A stretch of 64,000 nt of DNA from Cephalotus follicularis (lineage: Eukaryota; Streptophyta; Magnoliopsida; Oxalidales; Cephalotaceae), in assembly GCA_001972305.1 (NCBI GenBank), contig BDDD01001673.1:65124-129123 (forward strand), given 5' to 3'. The notes below the pieces were generated by a model. That model was given only the letters and a program-made list of their open reading frames with translations. It did no database searches and was not told where the DNA came from. Shown here in pieces: positions 43,292-53,530 of this stretch (position 1 is its first letter; the number at the start of each line of letters is the position of its first letter). The position numbers and the translations under genes are program-made.

Positions 43292-44260
43292 TCACCTCCT
43301 CATGCACTCAATGTTCTTCTGCATGCTTGTGATTACGTCGAACATCTCATCCATCCTATTTCTTGGAGGATGGTCATCTGGAATCTGTTGAGGCGGTGGT
43401 TCAATCTGTAGAGGTACATTCTCCGCTTCTTCACCAGCCTCGGCTTCACCATCCTCTTGCTCTATTCTGTTTGAATCCTCGTCTCTTGGAATCCAAGCAC
43501 CTGTCCTCTTGTGCTTTTTGAACCCCATTCTTGCGAGGGTTCCTTTTCCCAGCTTATCAGAACTTAGGAGGTCATTGTGCACTTCTCCAGTGAAGTCGAC
43601 ACCAAAACACTCTAGAATCCTGGGTATGATATTGCTATATCCTAACCGAGCATTCTCCCGGTCATGTATCGAGTGCATATATTTCACAATAAGAAAGGGA
43701 ACATTGATTGGCCGTCTAGTGATAAAATGGTACATAGTGAAGGCTTCCATGTGGGTTACCTCATCGAACCCACCGGCCTTAGGAAGAATGTGCGTGCAAA
43801 TCGCACGGTGCAAGAATCTATAGTGCAAAAATAAGTTCCTAGTGTACATACGCTGAATCGGATCAGAGTTTTCACCGAATAAGGTTCGTACACAGTCAAG
43901 TCTATCGAAATCTTCGCCAGTAACCCAAGTGCGTTGATTCCAGCCCTTAACACCTAGGTTCGGAATTTTCAGAATGGTATGAAGTTTGTCTAAATCAAAC
44001 TCAATGGATTTTCCTTTGACAGTGGTGCTTATGCCAGCCGAAATGTATGAAGAGCTAGTAGTAATTTTAGCATAGAACTCCTTCATGAGCTCAGGAACAC
44101 TAGCTTTGTGTAAAGAAAACAGGGGTTCAAGCCCTTGAAACCTAATCCACTCTACTATAGGAAATCCTTCCCTAGAACAAAAATCAAAGTCAAGGACTTT
44201 ACCTACTAGTATTTTTAGGTTAAAGTATGCTTCAGGGTACCTAGGTTTAGAAGTACTCAC
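43292..44260 (-). CDS. Env-like / plant transposon-protein ORF of a Sirevirus, 322 codons
   Basis: The only fully open extra ORF in the window; start at the ATG at 44260. Residues 9-100 hold PEAYFNLKILVGKVLDFDF, GFPIVEWIR, LMKEFYAKI and a hydrophobic/charged pattern ending ILKIPN. The middle (110-245) includes YHFITRRPINVPFLIVKYM. Residues 260-300 are acidic and Pro-rich, and 302-322 could form a short helix (MDEMFDVITSMQKNI). There is no clear signal peptide and no strong membrane segment, so calling it an envelope protein would be unsafe. It resembles the plant transposon-protein domain with the FYA motif. It lies between pol and the 3' LTR, on the same strand. The annotated end may be early, because acidic sequence continues beyond the stop at 43292. 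Whether it is expressed is unknown. Confidence 0.6.
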   Translation of the reverse strand: MSTSKPRYPEAYFNLKILVGKVLDFDFCSREGFPIVEWIRFQGLEPLFSLHKASVPELMKEFYAKITTSSSYISAGISTTVKGKSIEFDLDKLHTILKIPNLGVKGWNQRTWVTGEDFDRLDCVRTLFGENSDPIQRMYTRNLFLHYRFLHRAICTHILPKAGGFDEVTHMEAFTMYHFITRRPINVPFLIVKYMHSIHDRENARLGYSNIIPRILECFGVDFTGEVHNDLLSSDKLGKGTLARMGFKKHKRTGAWIPRDEDSNRIEQEDGEAEAGEEAENVPLQIEPPPQQIPDDHPPRNRMDEMFDVITSMQKNIECMRR

Positions 44261-44752
44261 GTCAGGAGTGGTGGAGGAGGTGGTGGCAGCAGCTTTCTCC
44301 TTCCCCTTCTTCCCAACCGATTTTGTCTTGCCTTTGGAGCCTTGTCCTTACTCAAGACCTTTTGATTTCACCATGATTGAAGTTGTAGAGATGTTATTCT
44401 TTGATCTTCGACTGAGAATCACAAAGAAATCGCCAGAAAAATCGCCAGACAGTTAAAATTTTAGAGTTAGGGTTCGTAGCACAGTGAGGCATTCGGCGCT
44501 TAGAGGCTTAAAACGCGACTAAAGCGTCGACCGAGTGGGTTACAACGTCGGCGCTTAGACCAATTTCCCCAATTTCGAACCCTAATTTTGCTTTAAAGCG
44601 CAGACGCTTTAAATACAACCGTCGACGCTTAGCTCTGTTTTTCTGCAGACTTTCCGAAATCGCGCGAGAATGTATGCAAATGATGCACTCATGTATAATT
44701 AAGCCATTTGAACACAAATGCATATTCACATCAATCATACAAACATGTTAAA
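44261..44752 (-). other. Spacer between pol and env-like ORF of the nested Sirevirus
   Basis: Just before the env-like start the minus strand is Lys- and Gly-rich in one frame (44350-44262). 44465-44630 holds about five motifs (AAAGCGTCGACCG, ACGTCGGCGCTTAG, AAAGCGCAGACGCTTTAA, ACCGTCGACGCTTAG), like 5465-5590 of the plus-strand Sirevirus. Confidence 0.55.
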
Positions 44753-45058
44753 TCACTCTATTTCACACAAACCTAAATCTAGTCTAAATTTCGAGAATGT
44801 TTGTTCATCTAGAGGTTTTGTGAATATGTCCGCGACTTGTTCTTCGGTCGGGACAAAGATTAATTCTATGTCACCTTTTTCAATGTGGTCCTTAATGAAG
44901 TGATATCTAATATCGATGTGCTTAGTTCTAGAGTGGTGAACGGGATTTTTCCCTAAGCAAATTGCACTAGTGTTATCACACCTAATGGGCACTTTTTCAA
45001 AGGTAAAACCATAGTCAAGGAGTTGTTGCTTCATCCCCGACTTTGGCCGCGCAAACCA
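44753..45058 (-). pseudogene. Sirevirus RNase H, C-terminal part
   Basis: On the minus strand: MKQQLLDYGF, then IRCDNTSAICLGKNPVHHS, then RTKHIDIRYHFIKDHIEK and ADIFTKPLDEQTFSKFR, ending at a stop at 44753. It is close to 5095-5346. The open frame extends upstream to 45247, but that part is unrelated to pol and shows the break point at about 45058. Confidence 0.85.
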
Positions 45059-46187
45059 TAATATCTGAATAGGTAGGTATGAATACCAATTTACACTAAG
45101 ACCTCTCAACCATATGTAAGATCCGATACTAGATTCGGCCTCCCAACCCTTATGGTCTCTGCTTTGGCATGATGGTAACCATAAGATCCCGGTATAAGTC
45201 AAACCCGCAACCCTCAAAGAAATAGATCCATTTTGACACCCACACACTTTGGCCTATCAGAGTATCAGAACATGATCATTTCCTTCCAGTGTACCTTACA
45301 CTAAAATTGAATAGAAATGGTTATACGGGGGACCTTGGCTTTGGCTGGTGCCATCCCCAATATATCCACACCATTCAACGATGATTGTGGAAGGCCAATG
45401 ACAGGGTAGCCATATGCCCCACCGCTTATGGACTTATTATTTGCAAGTTAGAGAGATTTGGTCTCATCAATTTTTAACAAATTACAGAAGCCGTTTTGGA
45501 TTAATTTTAATCTTCCAATCCATTTGGACGTCTTAACATGCTTGGATGTGTTTGGATTGTAAAAAGAAAACATCCATCTCATGCACCCTAAAAGTGGCCT
45601 GACTTAGGACATAAGCTATAAAGTAATCACGTGAGCCAACGTGATCACTTGGTCTTCCTAGGTGTACTAATTTAATTTAACTCTATTACAATTGCTACCA
45701 TGCATACATGGCCTTCAACTGGTCGTGCAATCTTTTTGATCTTCTCTTAAATCTCCATTGATCCCTTTTCTTCAACTTACAGCCATATGTACACAATCAA
45801 AAAAAAAAAAAGAAATACAATAGAGGGAGAGGAGAATTCTACTCTAAGAAAAATAATAAGAAAATAATACCTCGCATACAGGCAGCCTTATTACAGGCCG
45901 ATTGAATTCCATGAATGTAACAAAGCAATTAAATCATCCACACAAAGAAAACACAAAGCTAGGCCGAGTCCCAAGCCTACCAGCATGCATAAGAAATTAA
46001 AAAATATAACCGATATATAATTGAATAAACACGTAACAATCTGGCATTCAATGGTTTGTCGATTTCATTAGTGTGACCAATATGCAACTCCCACTAAACG
46101 TAGGGCTACAACAAATCAGTCAAAACACATATGCATTCAATAATTCACTAAACATCAAATTGAGGTCTAATTGAAGTCAATTAGGTC
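45059..46187 (-). other. Copia internal 5' region, no coding recognised
   Basis: Between the nested Sirevirus fragment and the PBS. I see no gag motif, although the gag start should be here. There is a poly-A run at 45800-45811. It may be a long leader or another degraded insertion. Confidence 0.4.
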
Positions 46188-46199
46188 GTTCTGATACCA
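46188..46199 (-). promoter_or_regulatory. Primer-binding site of the minus-strand copia element
   Basis: The minus strand reads TGGTATCAGAAC, two bases after the LTR end. This is the initiator tRNA-Met type with one change. Confidence 0.8.
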
Positions 46200-46499
46200 C
46201 TTATTGGGAACGGGCTCAAGCGCAGCAGAAAATGATAACCAATTCGAACTTTAGGGTTTATGGCTGATTAATTTTAAATTTCATCCAATTGATTAATCCC
46301 CAAGCAATAGGATGCCCTAATCTAAGTTTGAATTGTCCCAATGAGCTCCAAGGAACCCTAATTAAACATTTAATCAAACCGAAACCCAAAACCAAGCATA
46401 GGGTAAAACGGGTTAGAACAATAGGGTTACCATAAACCCTAAAAATGGACTCCATAAAAGGCTCACAAGGAAACACACAACCCTAGCCAAAATTCTAGT

Positions 46500-47315
46500 T
46501 GTTTAGCATAAAAATGTGTTGTTTTTAATGCATTATTTGTAATATTTTTATGTTTGGAATAGACTACTTTGGTTGTGTTATATTGATTTTTAGGTACTAG
46601 TGTTAAATCACCAAAGTGCAAGAATACTACCCAAAAGTGTACAAATTGGAGCTTAAAGTGTACAGATTGAAGAATTGTCAAAATCTGCAGAAAACAGGGA
46701 AAAAGCATCGACGTCTTTCAAGAAGAAGTCGATGTCTTTGCTGGGTTTACATAAACACGTCAATGTCTTTCATGCAAGTCGATGTCTTTTCTGGGTTGGA
46801 CAAATCACTGAAAGACGTCGACTTCTTTTGGTCCAAAAGTTACATGACAATTTTGCTAAAAGACATCGATGTGAATGTTGAAAAACGTCGATCTTCATGA
46901 AAGGCGTCGACTTCTTCTTGAAAGGCGTCGACTTCTTTTTCATAGCTCCTTGAAGATTGTTGTGTTGCCCAGAAAAGACGTCGACTTCTTTCCCAAAGAC
47001 ATCGACGTGATTTGTCCAACCCAGAAAAGACATCGACTTGCATGAAAGACATTGACGTGTTTATGTAAACCCAGGAAAGACATCGACTTCTTCTTGAAAG
47101 ACGTCGATGCTTTTTCCCTGTTTTCTGCAGATTTTGACAATTCTTCAATCTTTACACTTTAAGCTCTAATTTACACATTTTTGGGTAGTATTCTTGCACT
47201 TTGGTGATTTAACACTTGTACCTGAAAATCAATATAACACAACCAAAGTAGTCTATTCCAAGCATAAAAATATTACAAATAATGCATTAAAAACAACACA
47301 TTTTTATGCTAAACA
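46500..47315. mobile_element. 816-bp fold-back element with 309-bp inverted arms
   Basis: Left arm 46500-46808 and right arm 47007-47315 are inverted copies of equal length, with only scattered substitutions and no visible indel. The loop is 198 bases. Termini read TGTTTAGCATAAAAATG, and CTAG flanks both sides (46495-46498, 47316-47319). The copia 3' LTR at 36137-36160 has no insert at this place. No transposase. The arms and loop hold about a dozen AAGACGTCGACTTCTT or AAGACATCGATGTC motifs. If transcribed it would make a long, nearly perfect hairpin RNA. The superfamily is not assignable from the ends. Confidence 0.85.
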
Positions 47316-47410
47316 CTAGCCAACCCAAACCCAAACATCCATAACCCTAAGGGATGACAAGGAAACCAACAAAGGGGGCAAGGGGGTTCGGCTAGGGTTC
47401 TCTAACCCAA

Positions 47411-49234
47411 GAATAAAAGAAAGGGGGAGAGAGCGGGAGAGAGGCGATAGGCGTACCAGAGAAGACGACGCGAGAAGGACGGAGCTCGCCGGTCAGAGCC
47501 TTCACCAACCATGGTAACCCTTCTCTTCCTTTCTTCTCTTTTCTCTTTATTCTTCTCCCCGAGTTTTCACCACTGTCGTGCGTTCCACCGCCGGTAATCA
47601 TCACGGGTGGGACCGGTCTTTGCCTAGAAGGTCAGCTACACCTATATCAAAGACAGTTTTGGCATCATTCGGTCAGAATCGGCTGAATTATAGTTGCTGA
47701 GTAAACTTGGCGAGTCCGTCTCGCTGACGCTTGTGACATGGCATTTGGCGCTGAGTCACGGCGAGTCTTGATCACCAATGGATTGATCGAAGAGTTTTAA
47801 GGCTGGTTATGGCATGACCGGAGCTTGAGCAACCTGGCCAGAGCTCCGACGAGGCGCGTCACCGCCGATTCTCGGCGGGTCTCGGGCAGAGACATGTCGA
47901 ACAAGCCTTGTGGATGCTTGTTTGTGAAATGACCGAAGTTGTTATTGACCGGTGAGTTGAATCATTGAGTCAGACTCACTGCCGGCTGTGACCGTGTGAT
48001 TCTACACCGAGTCACGGTGGTTCTTGACGCCAATGTATAGATCGACCAATTTGGAGCCTATTTATGGCGTGGTCGGAGTCTCAATGTGTTGGCCAGAATC
48101 TAGCCGAAACTTCAGTGACGACAATGCGTTGCTACCTTTGTGTAGGTCGTAACGAAAGTGATTGTTATTGTAGTGATACTAAGAGAGAAAGGGAACTCTG
48201 TTGACATGAGGAGTTCTGCTCGTGACGAGTGAAGCTTTGAGGATGTGGTAGTTTATCGAGTCTACTGCAAGTCCTCCCAACTCGCAAGCTCAGCCATTAA
48301 CAGGAAGGGTATTCATATGCTCTGATGGTACGTACTCAGATGACTGTTGACTTGATCCCATTCGTATATGCCGGTATAGGACAGTAGTATACGAATGGTG
48401 GATCACTAGAGTACGGTTATACTATTTACTTGCATTCATGGATTTTGAACGGATGGTATGCATTGATATGTTGTTCATTTATGATTGTGTACTAAATGGA
48501 TAGTTATGGTTAGGCATGATTACTGACTACATGGCTTAATGAAATGCATGCGAGTATAATGGACGGAATGGAGAATTGAGAGAAATGGAGCTTCTACCTT
48601 CTCTCAATTCAAGGGTTATGGAAATGGATTTTATGGTTTAAAACTGTTTTGAGTTTTAACTGATGTTTAAAGCTTATAGCTTCCTTTTGATCAAATTCAA
48701 ATGGATTGGAAAATGGTTCTAATATGGTTTTCTAAATCGTTCAACGAACACTTTGTTATGGTCAAACCGTCGACGCCTTGGCTAAAGGTGTCGACGCTTT
48801 GTGTTGATTTAGCCAAACTCACTGTTTTATATGGTTTCAATCCAAAATGATTTTATCTTCAAATAGATTCCATAGGGAGCCTCCCTAAGGCCTTATGGCC
48901 TATAGAAATCCTCTTGTAACACTTTTAAACTACGGATCAATCTTCAAAATGAATCTTTAAAGTAAGTTTCATAAAAATAGGATTTTATACAAATGGCTTT
49001 AAAAAATGGTTAGGATTGGACTTCCTCTCCATTGTTTTCAACTCCGATAGGGACCAAAAAATGGAAAATAGTTTATGACAATGGAAATAGTTTATGGATA
49101 TGGAAAATAGCCTATGGCTATGGAAATTGTTTATAGATATTGAAAATGGTAATGGTTATGAAAATGGTTTTCAACATGATTTTGATGGATCCTACTGATC
49201 CTTTACGATTAAGTCCCTATCTTTTAAATGATTA
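47411..49234. other. Unassigned repeat-like insert in the copia LTR
   Basis: No gene was recognised. Two related blocks 268 bases apart (GAGTCACGGCGAGTCTTG at 47753 and GAGTCACGGTGGTTCTTG at 48013) suggest an old internal duplication. It has a GTCGACGCCTTGG / GTCGACGCTTTG pair at 48768-48800, as in the LTR arrays. A GA-rich stretch is at 47408-47450. Probably part of another gypsy LTR, but no termini were found. Confidence 0.4.
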
Positions 49235-50124
49235 TGTAATACCCGTAATAATGTTTGGAGGAAATCCAGTGTTATGTTATTTTCCTTGGGCCATTTGGGA
49301 GTTATCTCTTATGTATGATAAGGCCCAAAGTGGTTTTGGAGGAAAAATCTCTTATGTTAGCCCATATTAAACAAGCTTCCAAAGGAAGCTAACACTTCCC
49401 AAGGTAGCAGGCGTGTGTCAGTTAGGAGATATCATCATGCTTGTACTAGCCGTTCGGTAAAAAGGAAGTGACATGAGCCAATGTGAGTGAGAGAGGAAGA
49501 AGAAAAGAGGAAGAAGGAGAAAGGAAGGAAGAGAGAGTGCGAGATTGAACTCCTGTTCTGGCGAGTTGTGAGTGCTCCCTATGAGATTCAAGCCTCCTCT
49601 TCCGTTGGATTCTTACTTCTGGCGTGGCCGAAGCACCTCATTGCAAGACTCTATTTCTCTTCTTCTCCATTTCTACTGTAATCAACTGTGGTTGAAGGTG
49701 ATCCTCACTGGTCTTTCGACGTTCCTACCCCAGTTGTGGTATGGTGGAACCAGTGTTCCTCAGTACAGTGAGTGGTGAGATAGTGTTCTTGGTATGTTGG
49801 TTTTTGGGATGGTGAAATATGGATCCAGTGGCAGATCCAAAGCTCCAAGTGGGCTGGTTGAGTTTCTGGAATGTGAGGAATTCAGTGAGCGATTCGGAGT
49901 TCCAAGAAACTGGTAAGCGTTGTAGGAACTAGTCTTGAGAGACCTAGGTATGTGACATATTACTGTGATTTAGTTTTATTGTTTTTACTGACTTAACCAT
50001 TTTGTGTTGAGTTGTTTGTGAGGCTGTGTTATAGCATTCGAGATTCTGGGTTGATGAGGTTTCCCCAAATTTCATGTGACGAACACAGATGTTATTACTG
50101 TGGTAAGATGTGTGTTCTTGCTAG

Positions 50125-51240
50125 GGAGTTAGTATGATATGCGTTCTGGACGAGGAGCCAGTGTGATGCACATTTCCTTGCCAAGCAGTACATGTTAGGC
50201 ATTCCTTGCCAAGCAGTCCATGTTGGGAAACCTTTGCCGAGTAGTGCATGCTGAGTATTTCCTCTGGCTTTGCTGAGTGCAGTGTTTCCTCTGGCATTAC
50301 TGATTGAAGTGTCTCCTCGGACATCGCTGAGTGTAGTGTCTACTCGGGCATTTGCTGAGTGGAGTGTTTACTCTGGCTTTGCTGAGTGTAGTGTCTCCTA
50401 TGGCATTACTAATTGAAGTGTCTCCTAGGGCATCGCTGAGTGTAGTGTCTCCTCGAGCACTTGTTGAGTTAAGTTTCTCAGGTGTTGCTGAGTGGAGCTT
50501 CTAAGATGTCTTGTTGAGTTAAGCCTCCTCGGGCGTTTGCTGAGTGAAGTAGCTTCTCGGGTGTTTTGTTAAAGATGCCTTCTCGGGCGTGAATCTTCTT
50601 GGGCATTTGCTGAGTGGAGTGTTTCCTCTGGCTTTGCTGAGTGTAGTGTCTCCTCTGGCATTACTGATTGAAGTGTCTCCTCGAGCATCGCTGAGTGTAG
50701 TGTCTCCTCGGGCACTTGTTGAGTTAAGCTTCTCGGGTGTTGAGTAAAGCTTCTCGGGCATTTACTGAGTGAAGTAGCTTCTCGGGTGTTGAGTAAAGCT
50801 TCTTTGGTGTTGCTTAGTAGAGCTTCTTGGATGTCTTATTAAGTTAAGCCTCCTCGGGCGTTTGCTGAGTGAAGTAGCTTCTTGGGTGTTTTGTTGAAGA
50901 TGCCTTCTCGGGCGTGAATCTTCTCGGGCATTTGCTGAGTGGTGTGTTTCCTCTGGCTTTGCTGAATGTAGTGTCTCCTCTGGCATTACTGATTGAAGTG
51001 TCTCCTCGGACATCGCTGAGTGTAGTGTCTCCTTGGGCACTTGTTGAGTTAAGCTTCTCGGGTGTTGAGTAAAGCTTCTCAGGCATTTGCTGAGTGAAGT
51101 AGCTTCTCGAGTGTTGAGTAAAGCTTCTCAGGTGTTGCTGAGTGGAGCTTCTCGGATATCTTGTTGAGTTAAGCCTCCTCGGGCGTTTGCTAAGTGAAGT
51201 AGCTTCTCGGGTGTTTTGTTGAAGATGCCTTCTCGGGCGA
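50125..51240. repeat. Minisatellite with a 325-bp higher-order unit
   Basis: Short units of about 30-45 bases of the form GCTGAGTGTAGTGTCTCCTC-GGGCA recur throughout. A larger block repeats at about 325 bases: 50519-50761 and 50844-51086 read almost alike in all frames. Reading frames through it are repetitive and look non-coding. Confidence 0.85.
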
Positions 51241-51484
51241 GAATCTTCTCAAGGATTATGACAAGTGACCTTCTCGGACCTCCTAGTTTGGCAGTACGGC
51301 TGTTATGGTTTCTCCTCCTCTTGTTTTCTTGGGACAGTGGTAGACGAGCTTTCTTGTCCTCCTGTCTAGAACAGCTTGGAGTGGTTAGAGATCCGTTGGT
51401 GTAAACAGTGTGCTGGTGGTGCACGACAGTTTTGTTATGCCGTGGTGTCCATGGGACAGTGGTAGGTGTTAGTTGGTTGGGTAT

Positions 51485-51635
51485 TCCGCAGGTTGATCTG
51501 ATGTTCCATGGATGGTCTGGTATTCCACCTCTGGTCTGATAATCCACCGCTGGTCTGGTATTCCGCAGTTGGTTGGGTGTTCCGCAGGTTGGTCTGATAT
51601 TCCATGGATGGTTTGGTATTCCGCAGTGGTCTGGT
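51485..51635. repeat. Tandem repeat, GGTCTGGTATTCCGC type
   Basis: Six or so units of about 17-29 bases, GGT-TGGTATTCCGCAG or GGTCTGATATTCCATG. It lies downstream of the larger minisatellite. Confidence 0.75.
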
Positions 51636-52079
51636 AGGCATGGCTTCTCCGCTGACAGATAATGGAATAGTTGTGGCGTTCTACATTCTGCTGTTGTGGA
51701 TGACGCTTGAGAGCTGACATGCCAAGCTTGCCGAGCTATGTTTTGCAGTGGTGCGTACCTTGAAATGTTGAGCTCCTGGGCAGGTCAGGTGCATGCCTCG
51801 CAGTGTTGATGTGAGCAGTCCGAGCTGCTTTACCAAGTAGGGTTGTGCTGAGCGGACCAACTAATGTGTTCCTCTAGTCCGAGGATAGCCTCGTGTTCTG
51901 AGGAAACATTGAGCTTAGAGTCCTCTGATTAAGTGAAGCGCATGCATGGCTGATCTGGTCTGGTATGTGAAGTCTTTGAGTGGCTGCCTTCGGTATATGC
52001 AGCTTGTGAGAAGTTGATCTGGTATAGGTGCAGCTGCCCTGACTCTCTATTTCTCTGACTTTATGAAGTCTAGCCTGAC

Positions 52080-52218
52080 GTGCGGTCTGGCGTTATGGTC
52101 TGGCATGTTGCAGAGGTTGTGGTTTGGCATGTTGCAGAGGTCGTGGTCTGGCATGTTGCAGAGGTCGTGGTCTGGCATTATGCAGAGGTCGTGGTCTGGC
52201 ATTATGCAGAGGTTGTGG
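52080..52218. repeat. 24-bp tandem repeat
   Basis: Six units of GTCTGGCATGTTGCAGAGGTCGTG or a variant with ATTATGC. Very regular period. Confidence 0.9.
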
Positions 52219-52457
52219 GTACAGCTCATCTGGCTATATGAAGCCTGGTGCGGCTTCTCTGCTATCTGTGTCTTGTAGTTCCTCCTTCTCCAATCTCGTG
52301 GTTGTTGGGGCTGCTAGAGGAAGTCTACAGATGCTGACATTTATGTGGCGCTGGCAGTGAAAGTCAGCCTTGTATTAAGTTACAGTGAGGGTTTTGGGAA
52401 ACAGAAATTCTGTATTTTTCATGAGCTATGTAAATACCCTGTATGTAATGAATTTCG

Positions 52458-52528
52458 TACTAGTGGAACCTCCTGGATTATTGAGGAAGTGGACGTAGGC
52501 ATTTTCTGTGCTGAACCACTATAAAAAT
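52458..52528 (+). promoter_or_regulatory. Copia LTR box inside the composite region
   Basis: CTAGTGGAACCTCCTGG, then GAGGAAGTGGACGTAGGC, then GAACCACTATAAA. Same order as the boxes at 33930, 20590 (reversed) and 42137 (reversed). Confidence 0.55.
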
Positions 52529-53212
52529 GGATGTGTCTCATTCTACCTTTCCTTATCTTTGTATGGTGTGGATGTTTGTGTTATGGTTGGAAACTGTGGT
52601 TGACCTCAGGTTTGACCTTTCGTGCTTGGTATGCTTCCTCGACTTGAAGTCAGACCATCCTAGTCGTTGTCGAGTATGTCCCTGGTCCTAGGGTAGAGGA
52701 TGAAACCTGACCACTAGGTTAGTTGGCAGTCCTTGGATGTGAGTTTTGCTTGGAGCATTGGTGAGAGTCCTCGGACTTGGGTGTGTCCTCGGGCTTTTAG
52801 CAGACCTTGGTGTTTTATGTGTGCACGTGTGGCTCGTGTGTGGGGATTCTCGGACTTAAGTGAAACGGTGAGTTTTGGTTCCGCAATAGTTCTTGAGTCC
52901 TTAGCCCTTTTCTTTTGGACGCTGCATGGTATCGCGTGTCCTCTATCCTGGTTTTCTCGTAGGGCTTTCTCACGTTTTAGACGCCTAGAGCCTTTTGCTA
53001 GGCGCTTTTGTGGCATGGTTTTGGTTAAAGGGTTGTTGGTAGGTGTGCCATTCCCGGCAGAGCTCGTGGTCCCCGGTGTTTTGGGAACGGGTTCAGACAG
53101 ATTACATGATTTTGGGATATGAGTATTATATGATTTTGATTGATAATTGATATTATATGAGACTAAAAGAGATAACCCATTCATGACCCTCATTTCCGTC
53201 ATGACGGTCATG

Positions 53213-53530
53213 AATGGGACCCCGCAAGTGCGGGAGGACCGATATAAATTACAATGGGACCCCGCAAGTATGGGACGACTGATATAAACTGCAGTGGGAC
53301 CCCGCAAGTGCGGGAGGACAGACATCAATTGCAATGGGACCCCGCAAGTGCGGGAGGACCGATGTCAATTGCAATGAGACCCCACAATGCGGGAGGACCA
53401 ATGTCAATTAAAATGGGACCCCACAAGTGTAGGAGGACCGATGTCAATTGCAATGGGACCCCGCAAGTGCTGGAGGACCAGCATGAATTACGATGAGACC
53501 CCGCAGTTGCGGGCGTACCGATATGGGTGT
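53213..53530. repeat. 40-bp tandem repeat with a small hairpin per unit
   Basis: About eight units of ATGGGACCCCGCAAGTGCGGGAGGACCGAT-type sequence. CCCGCA and TGCGGG can pair in most units. Some units lack a base or have ACAATG in the loop. Confidence 0.9.

Larger units (their letters stand above)
42005..45058 (-). mobile_element. Nested Sirevirus 3' fragment (RNase H, env-like, part LTR)
   Basis: In minus-strand order: RNase H end (45058-44753), spacer, env-like ORF (44260-43292), 3' non-coding region, and an LTR lacking its start (about 42757-42005). The LTR end TAGTATTTTCA matches the end of the LTR at 34178. The LTR start should contain TGTTGAC but the sequence jumps at about 42757. Both the 5' part of the element and the LTR start are gone, and no target-site duplication was found. 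It sits in the gag of the minus-strand copia element. Confidence 0.8.

Noticed and set aside
45059-45247. N-terminal part of the minus-strand ORF ending at 44753
   Set aside because: Only the part from about 45058 is RNase H. The upstream 60 codons are chance read-through across an insertion joint.
46775-47148. Overlapping ORFs with mirrored sequence in the fold-back element
   Set aside because: They arise because the arms are inverted copies; no known domain.
47392-47604. Possible captured host gene piece around 47411-48130 (GC-rich, gene-like start)
   Set aside because: No protein motif in any frame, and internal duplication suggests LTR sequence. Kept only as unassigned.
50762-51040. Minus-strand repetitive ORFs that look like a repeat protein
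   Set aside because: They are translations of the minisatellite and occur in several frames, so there is no sign of selection for protein.
52714-53334. Minus-strand ORF of 206 codons
   Set aside because: It runs through an LTR and into the 40-bp tandem repeat. No motif was recognised, and GC-rich sequence makes chance open frames likely.
53213-53530. 40-bp repeat considered as a CRISPR array or RNA gene cluster
   Set aside because: Units are tandem over their whole length without unique spacers.
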